NCBI RefSeq assembly: GCF_002303925.1
Contig: NZ_MRCS01000031.1
Span: 20,347 to 84,346, forward strand
Source of the DNA: Pseudomonas sp. ACN8
GTDB taxonomy: Bacteria > Pseudomonadota > Gammaproteobacteria > Pseudomonadales > Pseudomonadaceae
Reading direction: 5' to 3'
DNA length: 64,000 nucleotides
The notes under the pieces: model-generated
What the model was told of the DNA's origin: nothing
Databases searched by the model: none
The model's input: the letters and a program-made list of their open reading frames with translations, nothing else
Made by a program: the position numbers and the translations under genes
Shown here: positions 50,607 through 59,247 of the stretch, in pieces
Layout of the letters: each line of letters begins with the position of its first letter
Numbering within the stretch: the stretch's first letter is position 1

Positions 50607-50940
50607 GGCACCTCCGTGAATCGGACAAATAAAAACAAAGCATCAAATCGCTTAACTGAGCTGATCAGCGATGAGGCAGCGCACACCGAGCTATGAACGA
50701 CAAGTTCGTCGCTCGAATGAAACTGGTCTGGCGTAATTCAGCTTTTAATGAACCGAATTCAATTTCTAATGAATCTCAACGTTCATGACGGCACCCTCTG
50801 AGAATGGGAACGTTCGACAATATCAATATAGGCATAAAAATATGTTTTTATTGGGTGTTGGCAAACTCTCGGATGAACGGCCGCCGACAGAGCCTTAACC
50901 GTGGAGGCTCTCAGGCCACAGGTATGTTCTACCTTGCTGG
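50607..50940. other. Intergenic region with a direct repeat
   Basis: This 334-bp gap is without a gene. TTTTAATGAACC (about 50741-50752) and TTTCTAATGAATC (about 50763-50775) form a spaced direct repeat upstream of the periplasmic-protein/regulator operon and could be regulator binding sites. An AT-rich patch follows at about 50815-50860. Nothing else is visible. Confidence 0.4.
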
Positions 50941-51729
50941 CTACAACCCATCCCTCAGCACCTTTAAGTATTCAGGGCTTTCGCCGATCGAGTTATGCCC
51001 CGTCCCCGGTATCACCCGCAGTGACGCCACGCCTTTGGCGAAGTGTGTGTACAAACGTTCAGTACTCGAACGCGCAATCACTTCGTCATGCTCGGCTGCG
51101 ATCAACAGTGTCGGCACCGTGATGCGGGCGGCGTACTGCCAGGACGGGTATTTGTCCTTCAACAACCAGCGCACCGGAAACCAGCGGAACTGACGGGCAG
51201 CGAGCCCTTCGAGGCTGTTGTAGGGCGTGATCAGCACCAGTCGCGCGGCCGGGCGTTCGCTGGCCAGGCGCACGGCCACCCCGGAACCCAGACTGCGACC
51301 GACCACCGCCACATGCGGATGGCTGGCATGTACCAGGTCGAACAAGGTGATGGCGTCGCGGGCATTGGCCTCTTCGGAGGGCGAGCCGGAACTGCCGCCA
51401 TAACCACGGTAATGCAGCAGGTACAGCGCGTAGTCAGGGAACGCTTGGGTGAACTCGGGCAGGTTGCGCGAGACGTCTTCGGCATTGCCGCCAAAATAAA
51501 TCAGCGCATTGGGACCTTCGTGCGGTCGGATGGAGACCAGTACCTGCGCGTCGGTGACCGGCAGGGTGATTAGCGTCGCGGTGGTCCCGACGGCGCGCGG
51601 TTGCGGGTAATAAATCAGCGCCCGCTGGAACACGAACAGCGCCACGCACAGCGCCAGGTACAACGCAGCGATGATGACGATGAGTAACACCAGGGTACGT
51701 GACATTCGACTAACGTTAGTGGGCGGCAT
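50941..51729 (-). CDS. Membrane-anchored alpha/beta hydrolase
   Basis: This is a hydrolase of about 262 aa with an N-terminal membrane anchor (VLLIVIIAALYLALCVALFVF). The oxyanion region is HYRGYGGSSGSPSE, the nucleophile serine lies in VVGRSLGSGVA, the acid in AAEHDEVI and the histidine in GTGHNSIGES. This is the BEM46/DUF-type group of single-pass hydrolases. ATG 51729 is taken; 51705 is possible. The frame extends further upstream into sequence antisense to the next gene and is not credited. Confidence 0.8.
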   Translation of the reverse strand: MPPTNVSRMSRTLVLLIVIIAALYLALCVALFVFQRALIYYPQPRAVGTTATLITLPVTDAQVLVSIRPHEGPNALIYFGGNAEDVSRNLPEFTQAFPDYALYLLHYRGYGGSSGSPSEEANARDAITLFDLVHASHPHVAVVGRSLGSGVAVRLASERPAARLVLITPYNSLEGLAARQFRWFPVRWLLKDKYPSWQYAARITVPTLLIAAEHDEVIARSSTERLYTHFAKGVASLRVIPGTGHNSIGESPEYLKVLRDGL

Positions 51730-51858
51730 TGACGGCTCGGGGTTTGAAAGTGGCTGGTGCCGCAAGGCTTTCTGAGTGTAGTCAATCGACCCTTGGCGCG
51801 GGTAATCCGGGTTGTCGGCGCAACAGGCCGGCCCCCTGCGACTGGTGAGAAGCGTTTT

Positions 51859-52803
51859 ATGAGCCATCCTGAGGGTTACACCCGTAGAGAAGTACTCACG
51901 CTGGCTGCCGGTGCTTCGGCGGTCTTCACGTTCGGTCCGGTGGGTGCACAACCCGAGCCGTTGACGGGAACAGGAGGCAAGACCATGCAGACCCGCGCCA
52001 TTCCCTCCAGCAATGAGTCCTTGCCGATCGTAGGGTTGGGCACTTATCGCGGATTCGATGTCGAGCCTTCGCAACCGGCCTACAAAGACTTGCCCGCGGT
52101 GCTGGATGCGTTATTCGACAAGGGCGGCAAGCTGATCGACAGCTCGCCGATGTACGGTCGCGCCGAACAGACCATCGGCGAACTGCTGTCGATCCATGAG
52201 CCGCGCTCACCGGCGTTCCTGGCCACCAAGGTGTGGACCCGGGGCCGCGAAGAAGGCATCGCGCAAATGGAACAATCCTTCGCCCTGTTGCAGACCGACC
52301 GGATCGACCTGATGCAGATCCACAACCTGCTGGACTGGCAGACGCACCTGCCGACCCTGCGCCACTGGAAAGAAGCAGGGCGCATTCGCTACATCGGCAT
52401 CACCCATTACACGGCGTCGGCCTATGAAGAAGTGGAGGCGGTACTCAAGGCCGAACCCCTGGACTTCTTGCAGATCAACTACGCCCTGGATGATCGCGGC
52501 GCAGAGAAACGCCTGCTGCCGTTGTGCCGCGAGCGGGGGGTGGCGGTGATCTGCAACCGGCCGTTTGGCGGTGGCGGCTTGCTGGCCAAATTGAAAGACA
52601 AACCGCTGCCAGGCTGGGCGGCGCAAGTCGGGGTCAAGAGCTGGCCGCAACTGGCGCTGAAGTTCCTGCTGTCGCATTCGGCGGTGACCTGCGTGATTCC
52701 CGGCACCGGCAACCCGCGCTACATGGCGGAAAACGCCCGCGCCGGATTCGGCCCGATGCTGACCGATGCCCAGCGTCAGCAACTGATTGCGCTGGTGGGT
52801 TAG
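51859..52803 (+). CDS. Aldo/keto reductase with Tat signal
   Basis: This 314-aa protein has a twin-arginine leader (YTRREVLTLAAGASAVF). An aldo/keto reductase barrel follows: LIDSSPMYGRAEQTIGE holds the catalytic Asp and Tyr, LATKVW the Lys, and MQIHNLL the His. The C-terminal cofactor segment is IPGTGNPRYMAENA. Most aldo/keto reductases are cytoplasmic, so export of a folded cofactor-bound enzyme is notable but seen in some Pseudomonas homologues. ATG 51859 is preceded by a modest GAGAAG. Confidence 0.85.
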   Translation: MSHPEGYTRREVLTLAAGASAVFTFGPVGAQPEPLTGTGGKTMQTRAIPSSNESLPIVGLGTYRGFDVEPSQPAYKDLPAVLDALFDKGGKLIDSSPMYGRAEQTIGELLSIHEPRSPAFLATKVWTRGREEGIAQMEQSFALLQTDRIDLMQIHNLLDWQTHLPTLRHWKEAGRIRYIGITHYTASAYEEVEAVLKAEPLDFLQINYALDDRGAEKRLLPLCRERGVAVICNRPFGGGGLLAKLKDKPLPGWAAQVGVKSWPQLALKFLLSHSAVTCVIPGTGNPRYMAENARAGFGPMLTDAQRQQLIALVG

Positions 52804-52926
52804 CGACTTGTTCCAAGCGTTGCGGCGAGTCGTCGAACCTCTCCTATACTGTTTCGCGTCCATGCCGCGGGAAGTGCATTCACAGCCTTGGCGGCGTCCC
52901 TGTCCATCACTGCAAGGAGATCGAAC

Positions 52927-53580
52927 ATGGCTATCCGTATTGGCGACGAAGCACCGGACTTCACCGCCGACACCACCGAAGGCACCCTCAATTTTCACCA
53001 ATGGGTCGGCGATGGCTGGGCCATTCTGTTTTCCCACCCCAAGGATTTCACCCCGGTGTGCACCACCGAACTGGGTTACCTGGCCAAACTCAAGCCTGAA
53101 TTCGACAAGCGCAACACCAAGGTCCTGGGCCTCAGCGTCGACCCGGTCAGTGACCACAATCGTTGGGTAGGCGACATCGCCGAGACCCAGGGCTGCGCGG
53201 TCAACTATCCGCTGATCGGCGACGAAAACCTGGTGGTGGCCAAGCTCTACGACATGATCCACCCCAATGCCAGCGGCGGTGCGCGCACGGCGGTGGACAA
53301 CGCCACGGTGCGTTCGGTGTTCATCGTCGGCCCGGACAAAAAGGTCAAGGCCATGCTGATCTACCCAATGAGCGCCGGGCGCAATTTCGATGAAGTGCTG
53401 CGTCTGCTCGATTCCCTGCAACTCAACGCCAAACATACCGTCGCCACGCCGGTGAACTGGCGGCCGGGTGAAGACGTGATCATCCCGACGTCGGTGTCTG
53501 ACGAAGACGCGAAGAAGAAATACCCGGATGGCTTCAAGACCCTGAAGCCGTATCTGCGGACCGTGGCTCAGCCGAAGTAG
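52927..53580 (+). CDS. 1-Cys peroxiredoxin (Prx6 type)
   Basis: This is a 217-aa peroxidase from ATG 52927 (CAAGGAGATCGAAC). The peroxidatic cysteine is C45 in DFTPVCTTELG. The Prx6 features SVDPVSDHNRW, NYPLIGDENL and the long C-terminal extension with VNWRPGEDVI are present, and no resolving cysteine pattern of 2-Cys enzymes is seen. It reduces hydrogen peroxide and organic or lipid hydroperoxides in the cytoplasm. Confidence 0.93.
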   Translation: MAIRIGDEAPDFTADTTEGTLNFHQWVGDGWAILFSHPKDFTPVCTTELGYLAKLKPEFDKRNTKVLGLSVDPVSDHNRWVGDIAETQGCAVNYPLIGDENLVVAKLYDMIHPNASGGARTAVDNATVRSVFIVGPDKKVKAMLIYPMSAGRNFDEVLRLLDSLQLNAKHTVATPVNWRPGEDVIIPTSVSDEDAKKKYPDGFKTLKPYLRTVAQPK

Positions 53581-53601
53581 TCACCAGTAGATATACCGCT
53601 T

Positions 53602-53691
53602 TCGCGAGCAGGCTCGCTCCCACATTGGATCTTTGTCGTACACATTTCTTGTGTTCGCTGGAGATCCCTGTGGGAGCGAGCCTGCTCGCGA
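53602..53691. repeat. REP doublet (inverted pair)
   Basis: Two 22-bp REP units face each other, at 53602-53623 and 53670-53691, the second carrying GTGGGAGCGAGCCTGCTCG. They lie between the convergent peroxiredoxin and dienelactone hydrolase genes. Confidence 0.9.
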
Positions 53692-53723
53692 AGAGGCCAG
53701 CCCTGCTGCCCGATAATTTCAGA

Positions 53724-54611
53724 TCAAACCAGATACTTTTTAAACCACCCCAACGTCCGCTCCCACGCCAGCTTCGCCGCCGCCTCGTCATAACGCGGCG
53801 TCGAATCATTGTGGAAACCATGATTGCAGCCCGGATAGATATAGGCCTCATAGGTCTTGCCCCCGGCCTTCAACGCTTTCTCATAGGCGGGCCAGCCTTC
53901 GTTGATCCGCGTGTCCAGTTCGCCGTAGTGCAGCATCACCGGGGCCTTGATCCGGGGTACTTCCTCGGCCGTCGGCTGACGGCCATAAAACGACACGGCG
54001 GCCCCCAGTTCCGGATAGGCCACGGCGGCGGCGTTGGTCACGCCACCGCCGTAGCAGAACCCGGTGATGCCGACTTTTCCAGTGGCGGCGGGGTGTTTCA
54101 TCATCCACTCGACGGCGGCGAAAAAGTCGTTCATCAGCTTTTCCGGGTCGACCTTCGCCTGAAGTTCGCGGCCCTTGTCGTCATTGCCGGGATAACCGCC
54201 GACCGAACTCAGGCCGTCCGGGGCCAGGGCGATGAAACCGGCCTTGGCCACACGCCGCGCGACGTCTTCGATGTAGGGGTTGAGCCCGCGGTTTTCGTGC
54301 ACGACCACCACCGCCGGCACCTTGCCGCTGGCTTTGGCCGGACGCACCAGATAACCGCGAACCTGGCCGTGGCCCTTGGGCGAGGGGTAGGTGATGTACT
54401 CGGCAAGAATGTCCGGATCGGTGAACTCGACTTGCTCGGCCAGCGCATAGTTTGGGCTTAGCGCGGCGAGCAGGGCGCCGGCGGTCAACCCGCCGAAGGT
54501 AAACAGCGCCGCACGGTCGAGAAACTCCCGGCGGTTGATCTTGCCGTGGGCGTAGTAGTCGTACAGTTCCAGCAGTTCGGGGGCAAAGTCTTTGGCAGTT
54601 AGACGGGTCAT
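53724..54611 (-). CDS. Dienelactone hydrolase family protein with Tat-like signal
   Basis: This 295-aa protein from ATG 54611 (GAGAGGAGTTGCAGCA) has a twin-arginine leader (KINRREFLDRAALFTFGG). The catalytic triad is visible as Cys in GFCYGGG, Asp in GELDTRI and His in CNHGFHND, which defines dienelactone hydrolases. The exported location and the added N terminus set it apart from cytoplasmic chlorocatechol-pathway enzymes. The natural ester substrate is unknown. No catabolic partner is adjacent. Confidence 0.87.
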   Translation of the reverse strand: MTRLTAKDFAPELLELYDYYAHGKINRREFLDRAALFTFGGLTAGALLAALSPNYALAEQVEFTDPDILAEYITYPSPKGHGQVRGYLVRPAKASGKVPAVVVVHENRGLNPYIEDVARRVAKAGFIALAPDGLSSVGGYPGNDDKGRELQAKVDPEKLMNDFFAAVEWMMKHPAATGKVGITGFCYGGGVTNAAAVAYPELGAAVSFYGRQPTAEEVPRIKAPVMLHYGELDTRINEGWPAYEKALKAGGKTYEAYIYPGCNHGFHNDSTPRYDEAAAKLAWERTLGWFKKYLV

Positions 54612-54672
54612 TGCTGCAACTCCTCTCGGCTGGTTTAACACGGATCAATCTTGTTGGCGAAACGCCGTCCCT

Positions 54673-54760
54673 GTGGGAGCGAGCCTGCTCGCGATAGCGG
54701 AGTGTCATTCAGCATGGATGTCGACTGATCTGCCGCCATCGCGAGCAGGCTCGCTCCCAC
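54673..54760. repeat. REP doublet (inverted pair)
   Basis: REP units at 54673-54694 and 54739-54760 in opposite orientation, in the gap between the dienelactone hydrolase and glcG genes. Confidence 0.9.
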
Positions 54761-54795
54761 AGGGCTCTATGGTGGATGTTTGATGTGCATTCTGT

Positions 54796-55197
54796 TCATT
54801 TCAGGCTCTGCGCCCCGGCCTTGGCCACTTGCGCATCCTGCTCAGGCTTGACGCCAGAGACACCGATAGCACCAATCACCTGGCCATCGAAGACAATCGG
54901 TACACCACCCTCAAGCGAAGTCAGCAAGGGTGCTGAAAGGAAAGCGTAGCGCCCGGCGTTGACCATGTCTTCATAGCTTTTCGATTCGCGTCGCCCGAGG
55001 GCGCAGGTGCGTGCCTTTTCGGTGGCGATATACGCGCTGGCGGGCGCACAGCCGTCGAGGCGTTCCAGGGCCAGCGGGTGGCCGCCGTCATCGACGATCA
55101 CGATGGTCACGGCCCATTGATTGGCCTGTGCTTCGGCGCGGGCGGCGGCGAGGATGTGGCCGATTTCGTTCAGACTCAGAACGGCTTTGCTGTTCAT
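54796..55197 (-). CDS. glcG: GlcG/HbpS family protein of the glycolate operon
   Basis: This 133-aa protein has TIVIVDDGGHPLALERLDG, ATEKARTCALGRRESKSYE and VSGVKPEQDAQVAKAG. ATG 55197 is preferred because GGAG lies six bases upstream; ATG 55203 directly abuts it. It is the last gene of the glcDEFG set. Its biochemical role is unknown even in E. coli. It is clearly related to the catabolic-island protein at 28323. Confidence 0.9.
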   Translation of the reverse strand: MNSKAVLSLNEIGHILAAARAEAQANQWAVTIVIVDDGGHPLALERLDGCAPASAYIATEKARTCALGRRESKSYEDMVNAGRYAFLSAPLLTSLEGGVPIVFDGQVIGAIGVSGVKPEQDAQVAKAGAQSLK

Positions 55198-55216
55198 GGG
55201 CATCTCCAGGGTTCGG

Positions 55217-56434
55217 TTAGGGCAGGGCGGCTTCGACCAGTTCGATCCAGTGCCGCACCGGGGTTCGCCCCGCGCCGTCAAGGTGCGACTGGCAGCCGAT
55301 GTTGGCCGTGACAATGACCTCGGGATGGCCGCTTTCCAGGGCGTTGAGCTTGTTGTCGCGCAGTTGTCGCGACAGTTCGGGCTGGGTCAGCGAATAGGTG
55401 CCCGCCGAACCGCAGCACAGGTGTCCGTCGGGGACGCAGGTCAGGTTGAAGCCGAGTCCGGTCAGCAGCGCTTCCACGGCACCGCCAAGTTTCTGCCCGT
55501 GCTGCAGGGTGCAGGGGCAATGAAAGGCCAGGCGTTGCGAGGCGTGGATGCCGAGCTTTTCCAGCGGTTCGTCGCGCAACACCTCCACCAGGTCCCGGGC
55601 CAGCTCGCTGACCTTTTTCGCCTTGTCGGCATAGGCCGGGTCGCTGGCGAGCAGGTGGCCGTAATCCTTGATGAAGGCGCCGCAACCGCTGGCCGTTTGC
55701 ACAATCGCCTCGGCGCCTTTTTCGATGCCCGGCCACCACGCGTCGATGTTGCGCCGGGCACGGTCGAGGCCAACGGCCTGGGCGTCCAGGTGGTAGTCCA
55801 CGGCGCCGCAGCAACCGGCTTCGCGGCTCGCGATGACGCTGATCCCCAACCGGTCCAGCACCCGCGCCGCCGCGGCATTGGTGTTGGGCGACAGACTGGG
55901 CTGCACGCAACCTTCGAGCATCAGCACCTGACGCTCACGCAGGGTCATGGGACGCGGCTTGGCCGGGTAGACATTGCGCGGCAACTTGCTTTGCAGGGTG
56001 CCGGGCAGCAGTGCGCGGAACACCTGGCCGCCATTGACCAGGCTCTTGAACAGCTCTGGATGGGGCACGGTCTGGCGCAACCCTTCGCGCAACAGGCGCT
56101 GGCCGAGGGGGCGTGGCACCGTCGCATCGACCACCGCGCGCCCGATGTCCAGCAGGTTGTGGTAATCGACGCCCGAGGGGCAGGTGGTTTCGCAGTTGCG
56201 GCACGACAGGCAGCGGTCCAGGTGCTGTTGCGTCTTTTGCGTGACGTCGTTGCCTTCCAGCACCTGCTTGATCAGGTAGATTCGGCCCCGTGGGCCGTCC
56301 AGTTCATCGCCGAGCAATTGATAGGTCGGGCAAGTGGCATTGCAGAACCCGCAGTGCACGCAGGTGCGCAGGATGCTTTCGGCTTCCGCGGCGCGGGGCA
56401 GATGGCTGGCGCTTTCACTCAGGGTCGTCTGCAT
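55217..56434 (-). CDS. glcF: Glycolate oxidase iron-sulfur subunit
   Basis: This is a 405-aa subunit. Two [4Fe-4S] ferredoxin motifs are near the N terminus: CVHCGFCNATCP and CLSCRNCETTCP. CCG-domain motifs follow: REAGCCGAVDYH and DGHLCCGSAGTY. It takes electrons from the GlcD/GlcE flavin subunits to the quinone pool. It starts 3 bp after the glcE stop. Confidence 0.95.
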   Translation of the reverse strand: MQTTLSESASHLPRAAEAESILRTCVHCGFCNATCPTYQLLGDELDGPRGRIYLIKQVLEGNDVTQKTQQHLDRCLSCRNCETTCPSGVDYHNLLDIGRAVVDATVPRPLGQRLLREGLRQTVPHPELFKSLVNGGQVFRALLPGTLQSKLPRNVYPAKPRPMTLRERQVLMLEGCVQPSLSPNTNAAAARVLDRLGISVIASREAGCCGAVDYHLDAQAVGLDRARRNIDAWWPGIEKGAEAIVQTASGCGAFIKDYGHLLASDPAYADKAKKVSELARDLVEVLRDEPLEKLGIHASQRLAFHCPCTLQHGQKLGGAVEALLTGLGFNLTCVPDGHLCCGSAGTYSLTQPELSRQLRDNKLNALESGHPEVIVTANIGCQSHLDGAGRTPVRHWIELVEAALP

Positions 56435-56437
56435 GGT

Positions 56438-57502
56438 TCAAAGCTCCGCGTACAGGCGTCCGGGGTTGAAGATGCCCCGTGGATCGAGTTGTTGTTTCAG
56501 GTTGCGGTGATAACGCATCAGCGCTGGGGGTAGCGGATGGAAGGGGTTGTCGGTCAGGCCGTGGCTGAAGCAGGTGACATGGCCGCCGACCTCGTCGACG
56601 ACCTGGCGTATGTACGCCGCTTCGGCATCGGATTTCAGCCAGCGCTGGGCACCGCCCCAGTCGATCAACTGGCGCCCCGGCAGCGACAGGAGCGGTGTGT
56701 TGTGCGGCAGCGACAGGCGCCAAAGCGGCTGGTCTTGATCGAAGAAACTCAAGCGCTGTTCGTTGAGATCGTCCCAGAAAAAAGCCTCCAGCCGTTCGCC
56801 CCCAAGGCGCTCATGGGCCGCCGCCACCGAACCTTCACCGCCCTCGAGCCGCAGGTGCAGGCGTGAGCCGTCATGACAGGCCGCGCTGATCGGCAACGGC
56901 TGCTGGCCCCATTCCGCCAGGCGCAGCAAGGCCCGTTCGGCGTCCATTTCCAGGCTGATGCTTAAGGCTTGCCGGGGTTTTGGCAGCACTTTGAGGGACA
57001 CTTCGGTGATCAGTCCCAGGCTGCCGTAACTGCCTGCCATCAGGCGCGACAGGTCGTAGCCGGCGACGTTTTTCATCACCTCGCCACCAAAGCGCAATAG
57101 TTTGCCCTGACCGGTGATGACCCGCGTGCCAAGAATGAAGTCCCGCACCGAACCGACCCACGGGCGCCGTGGCCCGGACAGTCCGCAGGCGATCATGCCG
57201 CCGACGGTGGCGCCGTCGCCGAAGGACGGTGGCTCGCAGGGCAGCATCTGTTGTGCGGCGTCCAGCACCCGCGCCAGTTGCGACAATGGCGTGCCGCAAC
57301 GGGCGGTGATCACCAGTTCAGTCGGGTCGTAACTGACAATGCCCCGGTGCGACCGGGTATCGAGAATTTCCCCGGCTGTGGTGCGGCCCAGAAAGGCTTT
57401 GCTGTTGGAACCCTGGATGCGCAACGGCGTGGTGTTTTCCAGCGCCCGATTGACCTGCTCCAGCAGTGACTGGCTGTCATCGAAATCTTCAGGGCCGTGC
57501 AT
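56438..57502 (-). CDS. glcE: Glycolate oxidase FAD-binding subunit
   Basis: This 354-aa subunit is a shortened FAD-binding (PCMH) protein: LRIQGSNSKAFLG and SFGDGATVGGMIACGLSGPR are typical, with NVAGYDLSRLMAGSYGSLG. The start ATG overlaps the last base of the glcD stop (TGATG). Together with GlcD and GlcF it forms the membrane-associated glycolate dehydrogenase. Confidence 0.94.
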   Translation of the reverse strand: MHGPEDFDDSQSLLEQVNRALENTTPLRIQGSNSKAFLGRTTAGEILDTRSHRGIVSYDPTELVITARCGTPLSQLARVLDAAQQMLPCEPPSFGDGATVGGMIACGLSGPRRPWVGSVRDFILGTRVITGQGKLLRFGGEVMKNVAGYDLSRLMAGSYGSLGLITEVSLKVLPKPRQALSISLEMDAERALLRLAEWGQQPLPISAACHDGSRLHLRLEGGEGSVAAAHERLGGERLEAFFWDDLNEQRLSFFDQDQPLWRLSLPHNTPLLSLPGRQLIDWGGAQRWLKSDAEAAYIRQVVDEVGGHVTCFSHGLTDNPFHPLPPALMRYHRNLKQQLDPRGIFNPGRLYAEL

Positions 57503-59001
57503 CAGAAACGCTCCAGCTCAGGGAAGGGCAATTGACCGCCGTGTATGTGCATGGCACCGAATTCGGCGCAGCGGTGCAGGGTCGGAATGTTCTTGCCGGG
57601 GTTGAGCAGGCCGCCGGGGTCGAAGGCGGCCTTGACGGCATGGAACAGGGTCAACTCATCGCTGTTGAACTGCGCGCACATCTGGTTGATCTTCTCGCGG
57701 CCCACGCCGTGTTCACCGGTGATGCTGCCGCCGACTTTCACGCACAGCTCCAGAATCCTGCCGCCCAAGGCTTCGGCTCGATCGAGTTCACCGGGTTGAT
57801 TGGCGTCGAACAGGATCAACGGATGCATGTTGCCGTCGCCGGCATGGAACACGTTGGCCACCCGCAGGCCGTATTCGTTAGAGAGCTCGGCGATGGCGTG
57901 CAACACACCGGGCAGTTCGCGGCGGGGGATGGTGCCGTCCATGCAGTAGTAGTCCGGGGAAAGGCGGCCCACCGCCGGGAAGGCATTCTTGCGCCCGGCC
58001 CAGAAGCGCACGCGCTCGGCTTCGTCTTTGGCCTGGCGCAATTCAGTTGCGCCGGCCTGTTGCAACACCTGGCGCACCCGGGCGCAATCATCAGAGACAT
58101 CGGCTTCAACACCATCGAGCTCGCACAGCAGAATGGCCTGGGCATCCACCGGATAACCGGCGTGGATGAAGTCCTCGGCGGCGCGGATCGCCAGGTTGTC
58201 CATCATTTCCAGGCCACCGGGGATGATGCCGGCGGCAATGATGTCGCCGACCGCGCGCCCGGCTTTTTCCACGGAATCGAACGCCGCCAGCAGCACTTTG
58301 GCGGTCTGGGGTTTGGGCAGCAGCTTGACCGTGACCTCGGTGATCACCCCGAGCAGGCCTTCGGAGCCGGTGAACAGCGCCAGCAGGTCGAAACCGGGGG
58401 CGTCGAGGGCGTTGGAGCCCAGGCTCAGGTGCTCGCCATCGACGGTGAGGATGTCGACCTTGAGCACGTTGTGCACGGTCAGGCCGTACTTGAGGCAGTG
58501 CACGCCACCGGCATTTTCCGCGACGTTGCCGCCGATGGAGCAGGCAATTTGCGAGGACGGATCCGGCGCGTAATACAGGCCAAAGGGCGCCGCCGCCTGG
58601 GAGATCGCCAGATTGCGCACGCCGGGCTGAACCCGCGCGGTACGGGCGGCAGGATCGATGTGCAGGATGTTGTTGAAGCGCGCCATCACCAGCAGCACGC
58701 CTTTCTCCAGGGGCAGTGCACCACCGGACAAACCGGTGCCGGCGCCACGGGCCACGATGGGGACGCGCAGCTCATGGCAGACCCGCAGCACCCCCTGGAC
58801 TTCGTCGATGGATCGGGGCAGCACTACCAGCATCGGCGTGGTGCGATAGGCCGACAGCCCGTCGCATTCGTAGGGCTTGAGTTCCTCCCGATGATGCAAG
58901 ACTTCCAGCTTCGGCAAGCGGGTTTGCAGGGCCTGCAACAGCGCCTGTTTGTCGACGTCGGGCAGGGCGCCGTCAACGCGTTCATCGTAGAGAATGTTCA
59001 T
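57502..59001 (-). CDS. glcD: Glycolate oxidase catalytic subunit
   Basis: This 499-aa FAD-linked oxidase begins at ATG 59001. The FAD domain shows VPIVARGAGTGLSGGALP and GGNVAENAGGVHCLKYGLT. The C-terminal cap has the metal and substrate signatures FHAGDGNMHP and GSITGEHGVGREK. It oxidises glycolate, and possibly other 2-hydroxy acids, to glyoxylate. It heads the minus-strand order glcD, glcE, glcF, glcG. No glcC regulator gene is seen nearby. Confidence 0.95.
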   Translation of the reverse strand: MNILYDERVDGALPDVDKQALLQALQTRLPKLEVLHHREELKPYECDGLSAYRTTPMLVVLPRSIDEVQGVLRVCHELRVPIVARGAGTGLSGGALPLEKGVLLVMARFNNILHIDPAARTARVQPGVRNLAISQAAAPFGLYYAPDPSSQIACSIGGNVAENAGGVHCLKYGLTVHNVLKVDILTVDGEHLSLGSNALDAPGFDLLALFTGSEGLLGVITEVTVKLLPKPQTAKVLLAAFDSVEKAGRAVGDIIAAGIIPGGLEMMDNLAIRAAEDFIHAGYPVDAQAILLCELDGVEADVSDDCARVRQVLQQAGATELRQAKDEAERVRFWAGRKNAFPAVGRLSPDYYCMDGTIPRRELPGVLHAIAELSNEYGLRVANVFHAGDGNMHPLILFDANQPGELDRAEALGGRILELCVKVGGSITGEHGVGREKINQMCAQFNSDELTLFHAVKAAFDPGGLLNPGKNIPTLHRCAEFGAMHIHGGQLPFPELERF

Positions 59002-59120
59002 TGGTTCATGACTCCCGCTGGAGGCCACTGATGTACATCATTGGCCTGAGACGGCCGGCTGTCCATGGGATCTTTGTCTGCTCGACGGACGATTCATTCC
59101 ATAAACCACCGTCCACCAAT

Positions 59121-59208
59121 GTGGGAGCGAGCTTGCTCGCGATAGCGGTGGCACAGTCGACATCACTGTCGAATGTGACACGGTCATCGCGAACAAGCTC
59201 GCTCCCAC
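59121..59208. repeat. REP doublet (inverted pair)
   Basis: REP units at 59121-59142 and 59187-59208 in opposite orientation, slightly diverged (GAACAAGCTCG in the second), between glcA and glcD. Confidence 0.88.
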
Positions 59209-59247
59209 AATGGATCAGTTTTAAGCAGAATTACGCGTGTATTCGAT

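Noticed and set aside
57466..59031. 521-codon plus-strand frame opposite glcD
   Set aside because: It is antisense to the conserved glcD gene and has no recognisable motif.
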